DNA of 64,000 nt from Paracraurococcus lichenis (GTDB lineage: Bacteria > Pseudomonadota > Alphaproteobacteria > Acetobacterales > Acetobacteraceae), in assembly GCF_030657435.1 (NCBI RefSeq), contig NZ_JAUTWS010000003.1, positions 62,001 through 126,000 on the forward strand, written 5' to 3'. Shown piece by piece: positions 54,308 to 62,231 of the stretch. The notes beneath the pieces are model-generated. The model worked only from the letters and a program-made list of their open reading frames with translations, searched no databases and was not told the DNA's origin. Position 1 is the stretch's first letter, and the number at the start of each line of letters is the position of its first letter. A program made the position numbers and the translations under genes.

Positions 54308-55063
54308 ATGGTCCGGCTCGACGTGCTGATCCAGGGCTATCCGGGGAAGTCGCTCTGCCATGGCGGCCTGGGCTGGAGCACCATCGCCCTGCTGCGCGGG
54401 CATGGCCGGACGATCCTGATCGATGTCGGCGCCTTCGCGGTGCGGCCGGAATTCGGCCGGCAGTTGCAGGCCGCCGGCTGCGACCCGGCCGAGGTCACCG
54501 ACGTGGTGCTGACGCATGCGCATTGGGACCATTCGGTGAACTACACGCTCTTTCCCAATGCCGAAATCTGGATCGGCCGCGCCGAGATGGACTGGGCGAC
54601 GACGACGCCGGTCGGCTTCAACCCGCTGCCCGAGCTCTATGTCCGCGACCTCGCGCAGCATCCGAAGCTGCACCTGCTGGAGGATGGCGAGGCCTTCCTG
54701 CCCGGCCTCACCGCGCATCTCTGCCCCGGCCACACGCCGGGCTGCCTGGTCTATCGCCTCACGGGCAACGAGGTGCCGGTGGTCTTCAGCGGCGATGCCG
54801 CCAAGAACCGGGCGGAGCTGCTGTCGATGGCGACCGACATGACCATGGATGCCGGCGCCAGCCGCGCCAGCCTCGACCGCATCTGGGGCCTCTGGCGGCA
54901 GGAGAAGGGGACGCTGCTGATCCCGGGGCACGACCTGACCATGCGGCTCGATGCCGCGGGCCGTCCCGAATACATCGGCCAGCGCCGCGCCGGCATCGCC
55001 GCCTGGTTCAGCGAGGATCTCGCGGTCATGGAGAAGTTCGACATCTCCGCCCCGAGGTTCTGA
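54308..55063 (+). CDS. Metallo-beta-lactamase fold hydrolase
   Basis: 251-residue MBL-fold protein. The metal motif THAHWDHS (HxHxDH), the later histidine in CPGHTPGCLVYRL, FSGDAAKN with the bridging aspartate, and PGHD at the end are all present, so a di-metal centre is expected. Resembles lactonases and glyoxalase II-like hydrolases. The HD-domain gene starts immediately after its stop with no gap. Confidence 0.85.
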   Translation: MVRLDVLIQGYPGKSLCHGGLGWSTIALLRGHGRTILIDVGAFAVRPEFGRQLQAAGCDPAEVTDVVLTHAHWDHSVNYTLFPNAEIWIGRAEMDWATTTPVGFNPLPELYVRDLAQHPKLHLLEDGEAFLPGLTAHLCPGHTPGCLVYRLTGNEVPVVFSGDAAKNRAELLSMATDMTMDAGASRASLDRIWGLWRQEKGTLLIPGHDLTMRLDAAGRPEYIGQRRAGIAAWFSEDLAVMEKFDISAPRF

Positions 55064-55717
55064 ATGCGCCCATCCGCCGAGCCGAAGGCCGCGGGCTCTC
55101 CCGAGCTGCGCGCCTGGGTGCGGCTGCCCTCCGGCCGGCGCCTCGACCTCATCTCGCCCACCCCCTTCGACTGGACGGACGAGGACCTGGCGATCGGCCT
55201 CTCCCGCACCTTCCGCTGGGGCGGGCATTCCGTCTGGCCGGGCGCGCCGCTCTCCGTCGCGCAGCACTCGCTCGCCGTGCTGGCGCTGCGGCGGGCGAAG
55301 GCGAGGGGCGGGCTGAGCCGGGCCGAGGCGCGGCGCGAATTGCTGCACGATGCCGAGGAAGGGCTGCTCGGCTTCGACTGCATCTCGCCGCTGAAGCCCT
55401 TCCTCGGCGCCGGCTTCGCCGACCTGCAGGCGCGGCTCTCGGGCGCGGTCGCGCTGCGCTACGCGCTGCCGGCCTGGACCCCGGAGTCGAAGAAGGCCCA
55501 CAAGGCCTGCGATATCGCCCTCGCGGCCGGCGAGGCGGTGCATGTCGCGGGCTGGACGAAGGAGGAGGTGCGCGGGACGCTCGGCATCAAGGCCGCCGTG
55601 ATCGCCGAGGACCCGCTGCTGCCGGCCTATGGCGGCGATCCCTGGCGCCCCTGGCCGCCCGAGCAGGCGGCGGAGCGCTTCCTCGCGGCGCTGCGCGGAT
55701 TGCTGGGCGGCGAGTGA
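55064..55717 (+). CDS. HD-domain phosphohydrolase-like protein
   Basis: 217-residue HD-family protein. SVAQHSLAV gives the first histidine and LLHDAEEGLLGFDCISPLKP the HD pair and following segment, close to the YfbR/5'-deoxynucleotidase-like arrangement. A nucleotide or phosphate-ester substrate is likely. It is translated directly from the MBL gene, with no gap. Confidence 0.78.
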   Translation: MRPSAEPKAAGSPELRAWVRLPSGRRLDLISPTPFDWTDEDLAIGLSRTFRWGGHSVWPGAPLSVAQHSLAVLALRRAKARGGLSRAEARRELLHDAEEGLLGFDCISPLKPFLGAGFADLQARLSGAVALRYALPAWTPESKKAHKACDIALAAGEAVHVAGWTKEEVRGTLGIKAAVIAEDPLLPAYGGDPWRPWPPEQAAERFLAALRGLLGGE

Positions 55718-55842
55718 CCGCGCCGGGCCCCCCCGCCGGCCTGTGCGCTGCCGCACACATCATACCGGACCGATCGTGCGACATCGCCGCGCCATGGCGC
55801 GGGCCACAGCCGGCCGCGCATCGCATGACGAGGAGCCGCCAC

Positions 55843-56901
55843 GTGCCCGACACCGCCATCCTGCCGCAGCCCGCGACCATGCCGGGGACCGAGCCGACCC
55901 CGGACGCCATCCTGCAGCTCGGCTTCGCCTTCTGGCAGTCCAAGACGCTGCTGAGCGCGGTGGAACTCGGCCTCTTCACGCTGCTCGACGAGGCCGGGCC
56001 GCTGCCTGCCGCGGCGGTCGGGGCGCGGCTCGGGCTGCATCCCCGCGCCCTCAGCGACTTCCTCGATGCCCTCGTCGCGCTCGGCATGCTCGGGCGCGAT
56101 GCGGCGGGCCGCTACGGCAATACGCCGGCGACCGCCCGCTACCTCGTGCGCTCCCGCCCCGGCTATGTCGGCGGGATGCTGGAGATGGCGAATGCCCGCC
56201 TCTACCCCTATTGGGGCCGGCTGACCGACGGGCTCCGCACCGGCCTGCCGCAGAACGAGATCCGGGACGGGCAGCCCGGCATCTTCGAGACGCTCTATGC
56301 CGACCCGGCGGCGCTCGAGGGCTTCCTGCAGGCGATGACCGGCCTCAGCCGTCCCAATGCGCGCGCCATGGCCGAGGCCTTTCCCTGGGGCGAGCATGCC
56401 AGCGTCGCCGATATCGGCTGCGCCCAGGGCGGGTGCCTCGCGGAGATCCTGCGGGCGCATCCGCATCTCCGGGGCATCGGCTACGACCTGCCGCAGGTGC
56501 GCCCGGTCTTCGAGGATTTCGCGCGCGGGCAGGGGCTGCAGGACCGCATGCGCTTCACCGCCGGCGACTTCTTCGCCGACCCGCTGCCGCAGGCCGAGGT
56601 GCTTGTCATGGGCCATATCCTGCACGACTGGGACCTGGAGGCGAAGCGCATGCTGCTGCGCAAGGCGCATGCGGCGCTGCCGCCGGGCGGGGCGCTGGTG
56701 GTCTACGACGCGATGATCGACGACGACCGGCGGGAGAATGCCTTCGGCCTGCTGATGAGCCTGAACATGCTGGTCGAGACGCCGGGCGGCTTCGACTATA
56801 CCGGCTCCGACTGCGCCGGGTGGATGGAGGAGGCAGGCTTCCGCGCCGTCCGGGTCCGCCACCTGCAGGGGCCCTATGCCATGGCGGTCGGCATCCGCTG
56901 A
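55843..56901 (+). CDS. SAM-dependent O-methyltransferase (acetylserotonin O-methyltransferase-like)
   Basis: About 352 residues. A winged-helix dimerisation domain (SAVELGLFTLLDEAG, GARLGLHPRALSDFLDAL) precedes a Rossmann SAM domain with SVADIGCAQGGCLAEIL (motif I, with Cys-Ala in place of the usual Gly-Gly), GYDLPQVRP and the segment LVMGHILHDWDLEAKRMLL around the catalytic histidine. It belongs to the same superfamily as CrtF and plant-type O-methyltransferases, but is divergent from CrtF here. Start choice: GTG at 55843 has an AGGAG site, whereas the ATG at 55825 does not. Substrate unknown. Confidence 0.83.
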   Translation: MPDTAILPQPATMPGTEPTPDAILQLGFAFWQSKTLLSAVELGLFTLLDEAGPLPAAAVGARLGLHPRALSDFLDALVALGMLGRDAAGRYGNTPATARYLVRSRPGYVGGMLEMANARLYPYWGRLTDGLRTGLPQNEIRDGQPGIFETLYADPAALEGFLQAMTGLSRPNARAMAEAFPWGEHASVADIGCAQGGCLAEILRAHPHLRGIGYDLPQVRPVFEDFARGQGLQDRMRFTAGDFFADPLPQAEVLVMGHILHDWDLEAKRMLLRKAHAALPPGGALVVYDAMIDDDRRENAFGLLMSLNMLVETPGGFDYTGSDCAGWMEEAGFRAVRVRHLQGPYAMAVGIR

Positions 56902-56905
56902 TCGA

Positions 56906-56943
56906 TACCCACCGGCAGACGTCTTGACGTCTGCCGGTGGGTA
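56906..56943 (+). terminator. Perfect 17-bp hairpin after the methyltransferase
   Basis: Arms TACCCACCGGCAGACGT / ACGTCTGCCGGTGGGTA with a CTTG loop, right after the stop. No T-run follows, so it may act as a stabiliser or a bidirectional signal. Confidence 0.65.
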
Positions 56944-56987
56944 CCGCGCGCAGGGATGGCGTGGCGGCTGCGCGCCGAACAACAAGC

Positions 56988-57019
56988 CATGCCGGTCGGC
57001 ATGTGTGCTGGCCGGCATG
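56988..57019. repeat. 14-bp palindrome with CCGGCC core upstream of the thioesterase
   Basis: Arms CATGCCGGTCGGCA / TGCTGGCCGGCATG (two G-T wobbles) with a TGTG loop. Its right arm TGCTGGCCGG is shared with the palindrome at 17859, suggesting a small dispersed family. Confidence 0.5.
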
Positions 57020-57052
57020 CCCGGGGGCGGCAGGACGGGCTATCCTGCCGCC

Positions 57053-57514
57053 ATGCCCGACACGCCCTCGACGCTCGACGACTTCGCCTTCGCCCATCGC
57101 CTGCGGGTGCGCTGGGCGGAGCTCGACCCGCAGCGCATCGTCTTCAACGCGAACTACCTGATGTATTTCGACGTGGCGCTGTCCGAGTACCTGCGGGCCA
57201 TCGACTTCAAGGGCCAGCAGGGCTTCGCCGGACACGGCAGCAACCTGGTCGCGGCGAAGGCCGAACTCGACTTCCGCGCTCCTGCGCGGCACGACGACGA
57301 GCTGCTGGTCACTGCCCGCGTCGCCACGCTCGGCCGGACCTCGCTGCGTTTCCGCATGGGCTGCTTCCGGGACGAGGCGCTGCTGGTCGAGGGGCGGCTG
57401 GCCTATGTCAACGTCACGCTCGGCGACCACCGGCCCGTGCCGCTGCCGGCACCCTTCGTCGAGAAGGTGCTGGCCTTCGAGCGGATCCCGCCGGAGCGGA
57501 CAGCGCCCGGTTAG
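57053..57514 (+). CDS. Acyl-CoA thioesterase, YbgC/4-hydroxybenzoyl-CoA thioesterase family
   Basis: 153-residue hot-dog fold protein. The catalytic segment VRWAELDPQRIVFNANYLMYFD carries the aspartate of the YbgC/4HBT family, and the rest of the fold (LDFRAPARHDDELLV, TLGRTSLRF) follows. Cytosolic thioesterase; acyl group unknown. The ATG at 57053 is preceded by a weak purine site. Confidence 0.83.
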   Translation: MPDTPSTLDDFAFAHRLRVRWAELDPQRIVFNANYLMYFDVALSEYLRAIDFKGQQGFAGHGSNLVAAKAELDFRAPARHDDELLVTARVATLGRTSLRFRMGCFRDEALLVEGRLAYVNVTLGDHRPVPLPAPFVEKVLAFERIPPERTAPG

Positions 57515-57598
57515 GAAAGCGTTGGACATTCCGTGCGTTAGGGGGGAGTCTTCACCCTCCATCGCTGCGCCCGTCCAGGGCGGAAGGTCATCGCCGCC

Positions 57599-58213
57599 AT
57601 GCTGGCGGGTTCCCATGTCGCCCTCGGCGCTGCTGCCTGGATGGCCGTCGCCCCGCATATCGGCCGCCCGCCGCTCGACCCCGAGGCGCTTGCCGTCGCG
57701 GTCGCGGGCGGGCTGCTGCCGGATATCGACCACCCCAAGAGCTGGGTGGGCAAGCGGCTGCGGCCGGTCTCCGACCTGGTGGCGGGGCTCTTCGGGCATC
57801 GCGGCGTCACCCATTCGCTGCTCGCGCTCGCCGGCTGCGGCTGGCTGCTGCACCAGGGCGCGCTGCCGGCCCGCTGGGCGGAGCCGCTGGTCGCGGGCTA
57901 TGTCAGCCACCTCGCGGGCGACCTGCTGACGCCGGCGGGTCTCCGCCTGCTCTGGCCGGTCCGCGGCACCTGGGCCTTGCCGATCTGCCGCACCGGCTCG
58001 CCCTTCGAGCCGCTGGTGGTGGCGCTGATCCTGATTGCCGCCTGGTGCACCCTGCCGGACCGGCCGGATGCGCGGGGGGCATTGCAGCGCCTCGGCACCT
58101 TCATCGCCGGGACCATGGAGGCGCTGCCCCTGCCGCCGCCGCCGCCTCCGCCGCCGCCGCGCCGCCGGGTCGCGGATCAGCCCGCCGGCAGCGCCGCGAG
58201 CCGCGCCGCGTAG
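57599..58213 (+). CDS. YdjM-like membrane-bound metal-dependent hydrolase
   Basis: 204-residue inner-membrane protein. GGLLPDIDHPKSW and HRGVTHSLLAL are the metal-binding motifs of the YdjM/DUF457 family, with four or so hydrophobic segments. It ends in a run of ten prolines and a short charged tail (residues about 178-204). The tail overlaps the 3' end of the convergent oxidoreductase gene by 37 bases. Function in envelope or phospholipid metabolism is only suggested by family. Confidence 0.82.
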   Translation: MLAGSHVALGAAAWMAVAPHIGRPPLDPEALAVAVAGGLLPDIDHPKSWVGKRLRPVSDLVAGLFGHRGVTHSLLALAGCGWLLHQGALPARWAEPLVAGYVSHLAGDLLTPAGLRLLWPVRGTWALPICRTGSPFEPLVVALILIAAWCTLPDRPDARGALQRLGTFIAGTMEALPLPPPPPPPPPRRRVADQPAGSAASRAA

Positions 58214-58716
58214 GCGCGGCCCGCCGCCGCCAGGGCCGCATCACCGGCCGATCTCGCGTCGTGGACCAGGAAGGGCTCCTGCCAGGCCAGGGCGCAGCGG
58301 CTCGCCGTCGCCTGCAGCGGCCGCAGCAGTTCGGCGAGCGGGTAAAGATTCACGCCGCCCGGCCCATAGGTCTCCCGCCGGTTGCCCGCGGTGGCCGCGA
58401 CCAGCAGGGGCCGGCCGGCGATCACGGCGCCCTCGGTCTCCGGCGCGACATAGAACATGGGCGTCAGCACGCCGTCCTGCCAGGCTTTCAGGAGCGGCGG
58501 CGTCGCATACCACTGCACCGGGAATTGCAGCACGATCCGCCGCGCCGCGAGCAGCCGCGCGACCTCCGCCGGCACGTCGATCCGGCCATCGGGGTAGAGC
58601 GCCTCGAGATGCGCGACCGCCACCCCGGGCAGCCCTGCGGCGGCCGCGGCCAGCGCGCGGTTGGCGCGGGAGGCGCCGTAGTCGGGGTGGCTCAGCAGGA
58701 TCAGGGTCTCGGTCAT
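58177..58716 (-). CDS. Flavodoxin-fold NAD(P)H oxidoreductase (KefF/MdaB-like)
   Basis: 179-residue protein with a flavodoxin-like fold. The N-terminal ILLSHPDYGASRANRAL is the FMN phosphate loop, FPVQWYATPPLLKAWQDGVL the quinone-reductase signature, and ATAGNRRETYGPGGVN the ring region. It reduces quinones or other electrophiles with two electrons from NAD(P)H. Divergent from a LysR gene, with a palindromic operator in between, so it is the likely target of that regulator. Confidence 0.87.
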   Translation of the reverse strand: MTETLILLSHPDYGASRANRALAAAAAGLPGVAVAHLEALYPDGRIDVPAEVARLLAARRIVLQFPVQWYATPPLLKAWQDGVLTPMFYVAPETEGAVIAGRPLLVAATAGNRRETYGPGGVNLYPLAELLRPLQATASRCALAWQEPFLVHDARSAGDAALAAAGRAYAARLAALPAG

Positions 58717-58772
58717 CGCCGTCCTCGGTCTCGGTTCGTCCGGACGATGACAGCGGCAGAGATATCCTTCCA

Positions 58773-58801
58773 ACCGATAATACTTATGCTGCATTATCGG
58801 T
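58773..58801. promoter_or_regulatory. Palindromic LysR-type operator
   Basis: Perfect 9-base arms ACCGATAAT and ATTATCGGT separated by 11 bases, in the 88-base divergent region between the oxidoreductase and the LysR gene. It contains AT-N11-AT, the LysR-type box geometry, and its A/T content stands out against the surrounding DNA. Confidence 0.85.
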
Positions 58802-58804
58802 CCT

Positions 58805-59728
58805 ATGGATAATCTGCGCCGCCTGGACCTGAACCTGCTGGTCGCCCTGGATGCCCTGCTAGCCGAGGCGCATGTCTCCCGCGCCGCCCGCCGGCTCGGC
58901 CTCTCCCAGCCCGCGACCTCGGCCGCGCTGGAGCGGCTGCGGCACCTCTTCCGCGACCCGCTGCTGGAACGCACCCGCGGCGGCATGCGCCCGACCCCGC
59001 GGGCGGAGGCGCTGCGGGCGCCGCTGCGCGCGGCGCTCGACGCCGTCGCCGGGGTGCTGGGCGCGGCGGAGCCCGACCTCGCCGGCATGCGCCGCCCGGT
59101 CCGGCTGCTGCTGGCCGATGCGCCGGCGCTCGAGGCCGCCACCCTCCTCGTCGCGCGGCTGGCGGCGACCGCGCCGGGTGTCACGCCGGTGCTGCTGCCC
59201 TGGCGCGGCGCGCCGGATGCGCTGGCGCGGCTGGCGGCGGGGGAGGCCGATCTGGTCGCCTCCGTCCTGCCGCCGCTCGGCCCGGAATTCCGCAGCCGGC
59301 CGCTCTTCGAGGAGAGCTACTGCATCGCCATGCGGCTGCACCATCCGGCGGTCGCGGGCTTCGACCTCGACCGCTGGCTCGCGCACCCGCATGTCGTCGT
59401 CTCGGGCCGCGGGGAGGCGGCGACGCCGCTCGATGCGCAGCTTGCCGCGCTGGGGCGGTCGCGCCGCGTCGGCGCCGTGGTGCCGAGCTTCCTGATGGTG
59501 CCGCCGCTGCTGCTGCGCTCGGACCTGATCGCCCTGCTGCCGGGCCGCTGCATCCCGCCCGACCTCGCGGGCGAGCTCGCCACCTTCGCGCCGCCCGTCC
59601 CGGTGGATGGCTTCCGCCTCGGCCTCGCCTGGCATGTCCGGCGGGAGAGCGACGCGCTGGTGCGGCATGTGGCGGCGCTCCTGGCCGGGGTGCTCGGCGG
59701 CGATCCGATGGCCGGCGCGCAGGCCTGA
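58805..59728 (+). CDS. LysR family transcriptional regulator
   Basis: 307-residue regulator. The N-terminal winged helix LLVALDALLAEAHVSRAARRLGLSQPATSAAL (in consecutive parts) with the LysR signature is complete, followed by the periplasmic-binding-like effector domain (VASVLPPLGPEF, SYCIAMRLHHP). It starts four bases after the palindrome, so it probably autoregulates and controls the divergent NAD(P)H oxidoreductase, perhaps in response to a quinone or electrophile. Confidence 0.9.
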   Translation: MDNLRRLDLNLLVALDALLAEAHVSRAARRLGLSQPATSAALERLRHLFRDPLLERTRGGMRPTPRAEALRAPLRAALDAVAGVLGAAEPDLAGMRRPVRLLLADAPALEAATLLVARLAATAPGVTPVLLPWRGAPDALARLAAGEADLVASVLPPLGPEFRSRPLFEESYCIAMRLHHPAVAGFDLDRWLAHPHVVVSGRGEAATPLDAQLAALGRSRRVGAVVPSFLMVPPLLLRSDLIALLPGRCIPPDLAGELATFAPPVPVDGFRLGLAWHVRRESDALVRHVAALLAGVLGGDPMAGAQA

Positions 59729-59811
59729 CCCGCGCCGCGGGCGAGGCCGGCCGCACTTCCCCTGCCGCCGCTCCCGCGCTTGGATGGCTCCCAAGCCTTT
59801 GGGAGCGAGAC

Positions 59812-60831
59812 ATGCCAGGAACCCCCGCCGTGCCGATCGCCGGCAACCGCTTCTGCATCGTCGGCGGCGCCAGCCTGGTCGGCTCGGCCACCGCCGGCGA
59901 GCTGCTGGACCACGGCGCCGCCGAGGTCGTGCTGTTCGACAATTTCGCCTTCGGCTCCGATGCCGCGATCGAGCACCTGAAGGACCATCCGCGCCTGAGG
60001 CTGGTCCGCGGCGACGTCATGCGCATGGCCGACCTGCTGCGCGCGACGGAGGGCATGGCGGGCGTGCTGCAGCTCGCCGCCTACATGACCCTGTCGATGG
60101 ACCGCGATCCCTGGGGCGGGCTCGACGTCAATATCCGCGGCGTGCAGAACGCACTCGAGGCCTGCAGGGCCAACAAGGTGGCGAAGATGGTCTTCGCTTC
60201 CTCCAACGCTACTTACGGCTATGGCCCGGGCGTCGCGGGCGACCTCGTGGAGGGCACGCCTTTCCACAGCGCCGGCGCGCCGCCGGCGGCGATCCTCTAC
60301 GGCGCCAGCAAGATCATCGGCGAGCAGCTCTGCCGCGACGCCTACCGCAAATGGGGCCAGGACTACGTCGTCCTGCGCTACTCCACCGTCTACGGGGAGC
60401 GGCAGCACTACCGCGCCGCCAATGCCCTCTACATCATCGAGACCTACGACGCGGTGAAGCGCGGCGAGGCGCCGCAGGTCTTCGGCGACGGGTCGGAGAC
60501 CAAGCATTTCGTCTATGTCGGCGACCTCGCCCGCGCCAACCGCATGGCCTTCGAGAGCGCGGCGACCGATGTCGCGGTCAATGCCTCCGGCCCCGCGCCC
60601 ATCACCACGCTCGAGCTGGTGAAGCTGGTCACGCAGCTCGCGGGTGGCGGGCCGGAGCCGCGCTTCGTCGGCAGCGAGCCCGGCAAGGTGCGGCTGACCA
60701 GCGGCGGCGCCTTCCGCATCGCGCATGAGGAAGCCTTCCGCGCCATCGGCTGGAAGCCGGAGGTTGATATGGCGGAGGGACTGCGGCGCCTGATAACGTG
60801 GCGGGAACGAAGCAACGCCTCCGGGAGATAG
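59812..60831 (+). CDS. NAD-dependent epimerase/dehydratase (extended SDR)
   Basis: 339-residue Rossmann-fold enzyme. NAD motif CIVGGASLVGSAT (GxxGxxG variant), FDNFAFGSD, VFASSNATYGYG, catalytic YGASKIIGE (YxxxK), and RYSTVYGERQHYRAAN (nucleotide-sugar region) identify UDP-galactose-4-epimerase-like SDRs. Substrate probably a nucleotide sugar or a related polyol. Lies six bases before the Bug-type gene on the same strand, an unusual operon partner. Confidence 0.85.
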   Translation: MPGTPAVPIAGNRFCIVGGASLVGSATAGELLDHGAAEVVLFDNFAFGSDAAIEHLKDHPRLRLVRGDVMRMADLLRATEGMAGVLQLAAYMTLSMDRDPWGGLDVNIRGVQNALEACRANKVAKMVFASSNATYGYGPGVAGDLVEGTPFHSAGAPPAAILYGASKIIGEQLCRDAYRKWGQDYVVLRYSTVYGERQHYRAANALYIIETYDAVKRGEAPQVFGDGSETKHFVYVGDLARANRMAFESAATDVAVNASGPAPITTLELVKLVTQLAGGGPEPRFVGSEPGKVRLTSGGAFRIAHEEAFRAIGWKPEVDMAEGLRRLITWRERSNASGR

Positions 60832-60837
60832 CCGTCC

Positions 60838-61800
60838 ATGCCCACCCCGTTCCGCCGCCGCGGCCTGCTGGCCGCCGCCGGCGCCAGCCTCGCCGCGCCG
60901 GCGCTCGGCCAGCCGCGCTGGCCCGACCGGCCCATCGAGATCGTGGTCGGCTTCGTCGCCGGCGGCGGCACGGATCTCGACGCGCGCAGCTATGCCCGCG
61001 CGCTGGAGACGCGGATCGGCGGCAGCGTCGTCGTCACCAACCGCGCCGGCGCGGGCGGGGAGCTCGCGCTGGCCGCGGTCGCCCGCGCGAAGCCGGACGG
61101 GCACACGCTGGGCACCACCAACTATCCCGGCCTGCTGACCATCCCGATCGAGCGGCCGGCGCAGTTCCGGCTCGAGGATTTCGCGCCGCTCGGCAACCTG
61201 GTGACGGACCCGAGCGCCATCACCGTCCATGCCGAGAGCCCCTACGGGAGCCTGCAGGACCTGCTGGCGGCGGCGCGCGCCGCGCCGGAGCGGCTGACCT
61301 ATGCCTCGCCCGGCGTCGGCTCCGACGACCACCTGCAACTGGTGCTGCTGCAGGCGGCCGCCGGGATCGCCATGACGCATGTGGTCTTCCAGGGCGACCC
61401 GCAGCTCCGCCAGGCGGTGCTCGGGAAGCAGGTGGACTGCACGGGGCTCAACCTCGGCGCCGTGCTGCAGGTGCCCGACCATCTCCGCGTGCTGGCGCAG
61501 GCCGGCGCGGCCCGCAGCCGCTTCCGCCCGGAGGTGCCGACGCTGAAGGAGCTCGGCTATCCCGTCGAGATGGCCTCCGAACGCGGCCTGGTCGCGCCCG
61601 CCGGCACGCCGGCGGCGATCCTGTCGCGGCTGCGGGAGGCGACGGAGGACATCGCCCGCGACCCGGACTTCGTGCGCCAGCTCGAGGGCCGCTTCACCGA
61701 GCCGGCCTGGGAGCCGGGCGATGCCTGGTTCGCCCGGCTGAAGCGGCAGGAGGCCGGCTACCGCGCCCTCTGGCAGCGCACGCCCTGGGCGCAACGCTGA
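60838..61800 (+). CDS. Bug/TctC family periplasmic binding protein (orphan)
   Basis: 320-residue protein with a twin-arginine-like leader (RRRGLLAAAGASLAAPALGQ), then the Bug signature WPDRPIEIVVGFVAGGGTDLDARSYA, VVVTNRAGAGGELALAAVARAKPDGHTLG. No TctA or TctB gene is adjacent; orphan receptors of this family are common in Acetobacteraceae and Bordetella-like genomes. Possibly co-transcribed with the epimerase upstream. Ligand unknown. Confidence 0.87.
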   Translation: MPTPFRRRGLLAAAGASLAAPALGQPRWPDRPIEIVVGFVAGGGTDLDARSYARALETRIGGSVVVTNRAGAGGELALAAVARAKPDGHTLGTTNYPGLLTIPIERPAQFRLEDFAPLGNLVTDPSAITVHAESPYGSLQDLLAAARAAPERLTYASPGVGSDDHLQLVLLQAAAGIAMTHVVFQGDPQLRQAVLGKQVDCTGLNLGAVLQVPDHLRVLAQAGAARSRFRPEVPTLKELGYPVEMASERGLVAPAGTPAAILSRLREATEDIARDPDFVRQLEGRFTEPAWEPGDAWFARLKRQEAGYRALWQRTPWAQR

Positions 61801-61859
61801 GGGCGGGGGCCCGTGTCGCCGTGATTGACTGAGGGAGCCCCGAATGCAACGAATGCGGC

Positions 61860-62204
61860 GTGAGTGCACTCGATCCCGACATCGCCGGACTATTGGCGCA
61901 GGAGCTTCCGGCCGCTGATTTCCGGCGCATCGTCGAGACCTTCGAGGACGATATCGGCCGCCTGACCGGCGAGCTCGAGCAGGCCGGCGCGGCCGGCAGG
62001 CTCGACGAGTATCGCCGCGTGGCGCATGGCCTGGCCGGCGCGGCCGGGGCGGTCGGCGCCACCCTGCTGGAGCGCACGGCAAGGCTGGCGATGGACCCGC
62101 GCTCCACCCTCCCGCCGCAGCAGATGGTCCCGATGATCCGGGCCCAGGCCAGGGCCGCGCTGGAGGAGCTGGCAGCCCTCCTCCGCCGCGTGGGAAAGGT
62201 TTGA
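61860..62204 (+). CDS. Hpt-domain-like protein with altered phosphorylation motif
   Basis: 114-residue all-helical protein. The histidine phosphotransfer motif reads AHGLAGAAGAVGA where Hpt domains normally have HxLKGxAxxxG: the histidine and glycines are kept but the conserved lysine is Ala. ERTARLAMD and the following helix complete a four-helix bundle. It starts with GTG (the nearest ATGs are out of frame). It may be a genuine phosphotransfer protein with weaker chemistry, or a decoy. No kinase is adjacent. Confidence 0.75.
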   Translation: MSALDPDIAGLLAQELPAADFRRIVETFEDDIGRLTGELEQAGAAGRLDEYRRVAHGLAGAAGAVGATLLERTARLAMDPRSTLPPQQMVPMIRAQARAALEELAALLRRVGKV

Positions 62205-62231
62205 GCCTCGCGGCCTGTGGCGCGGGAAGCG

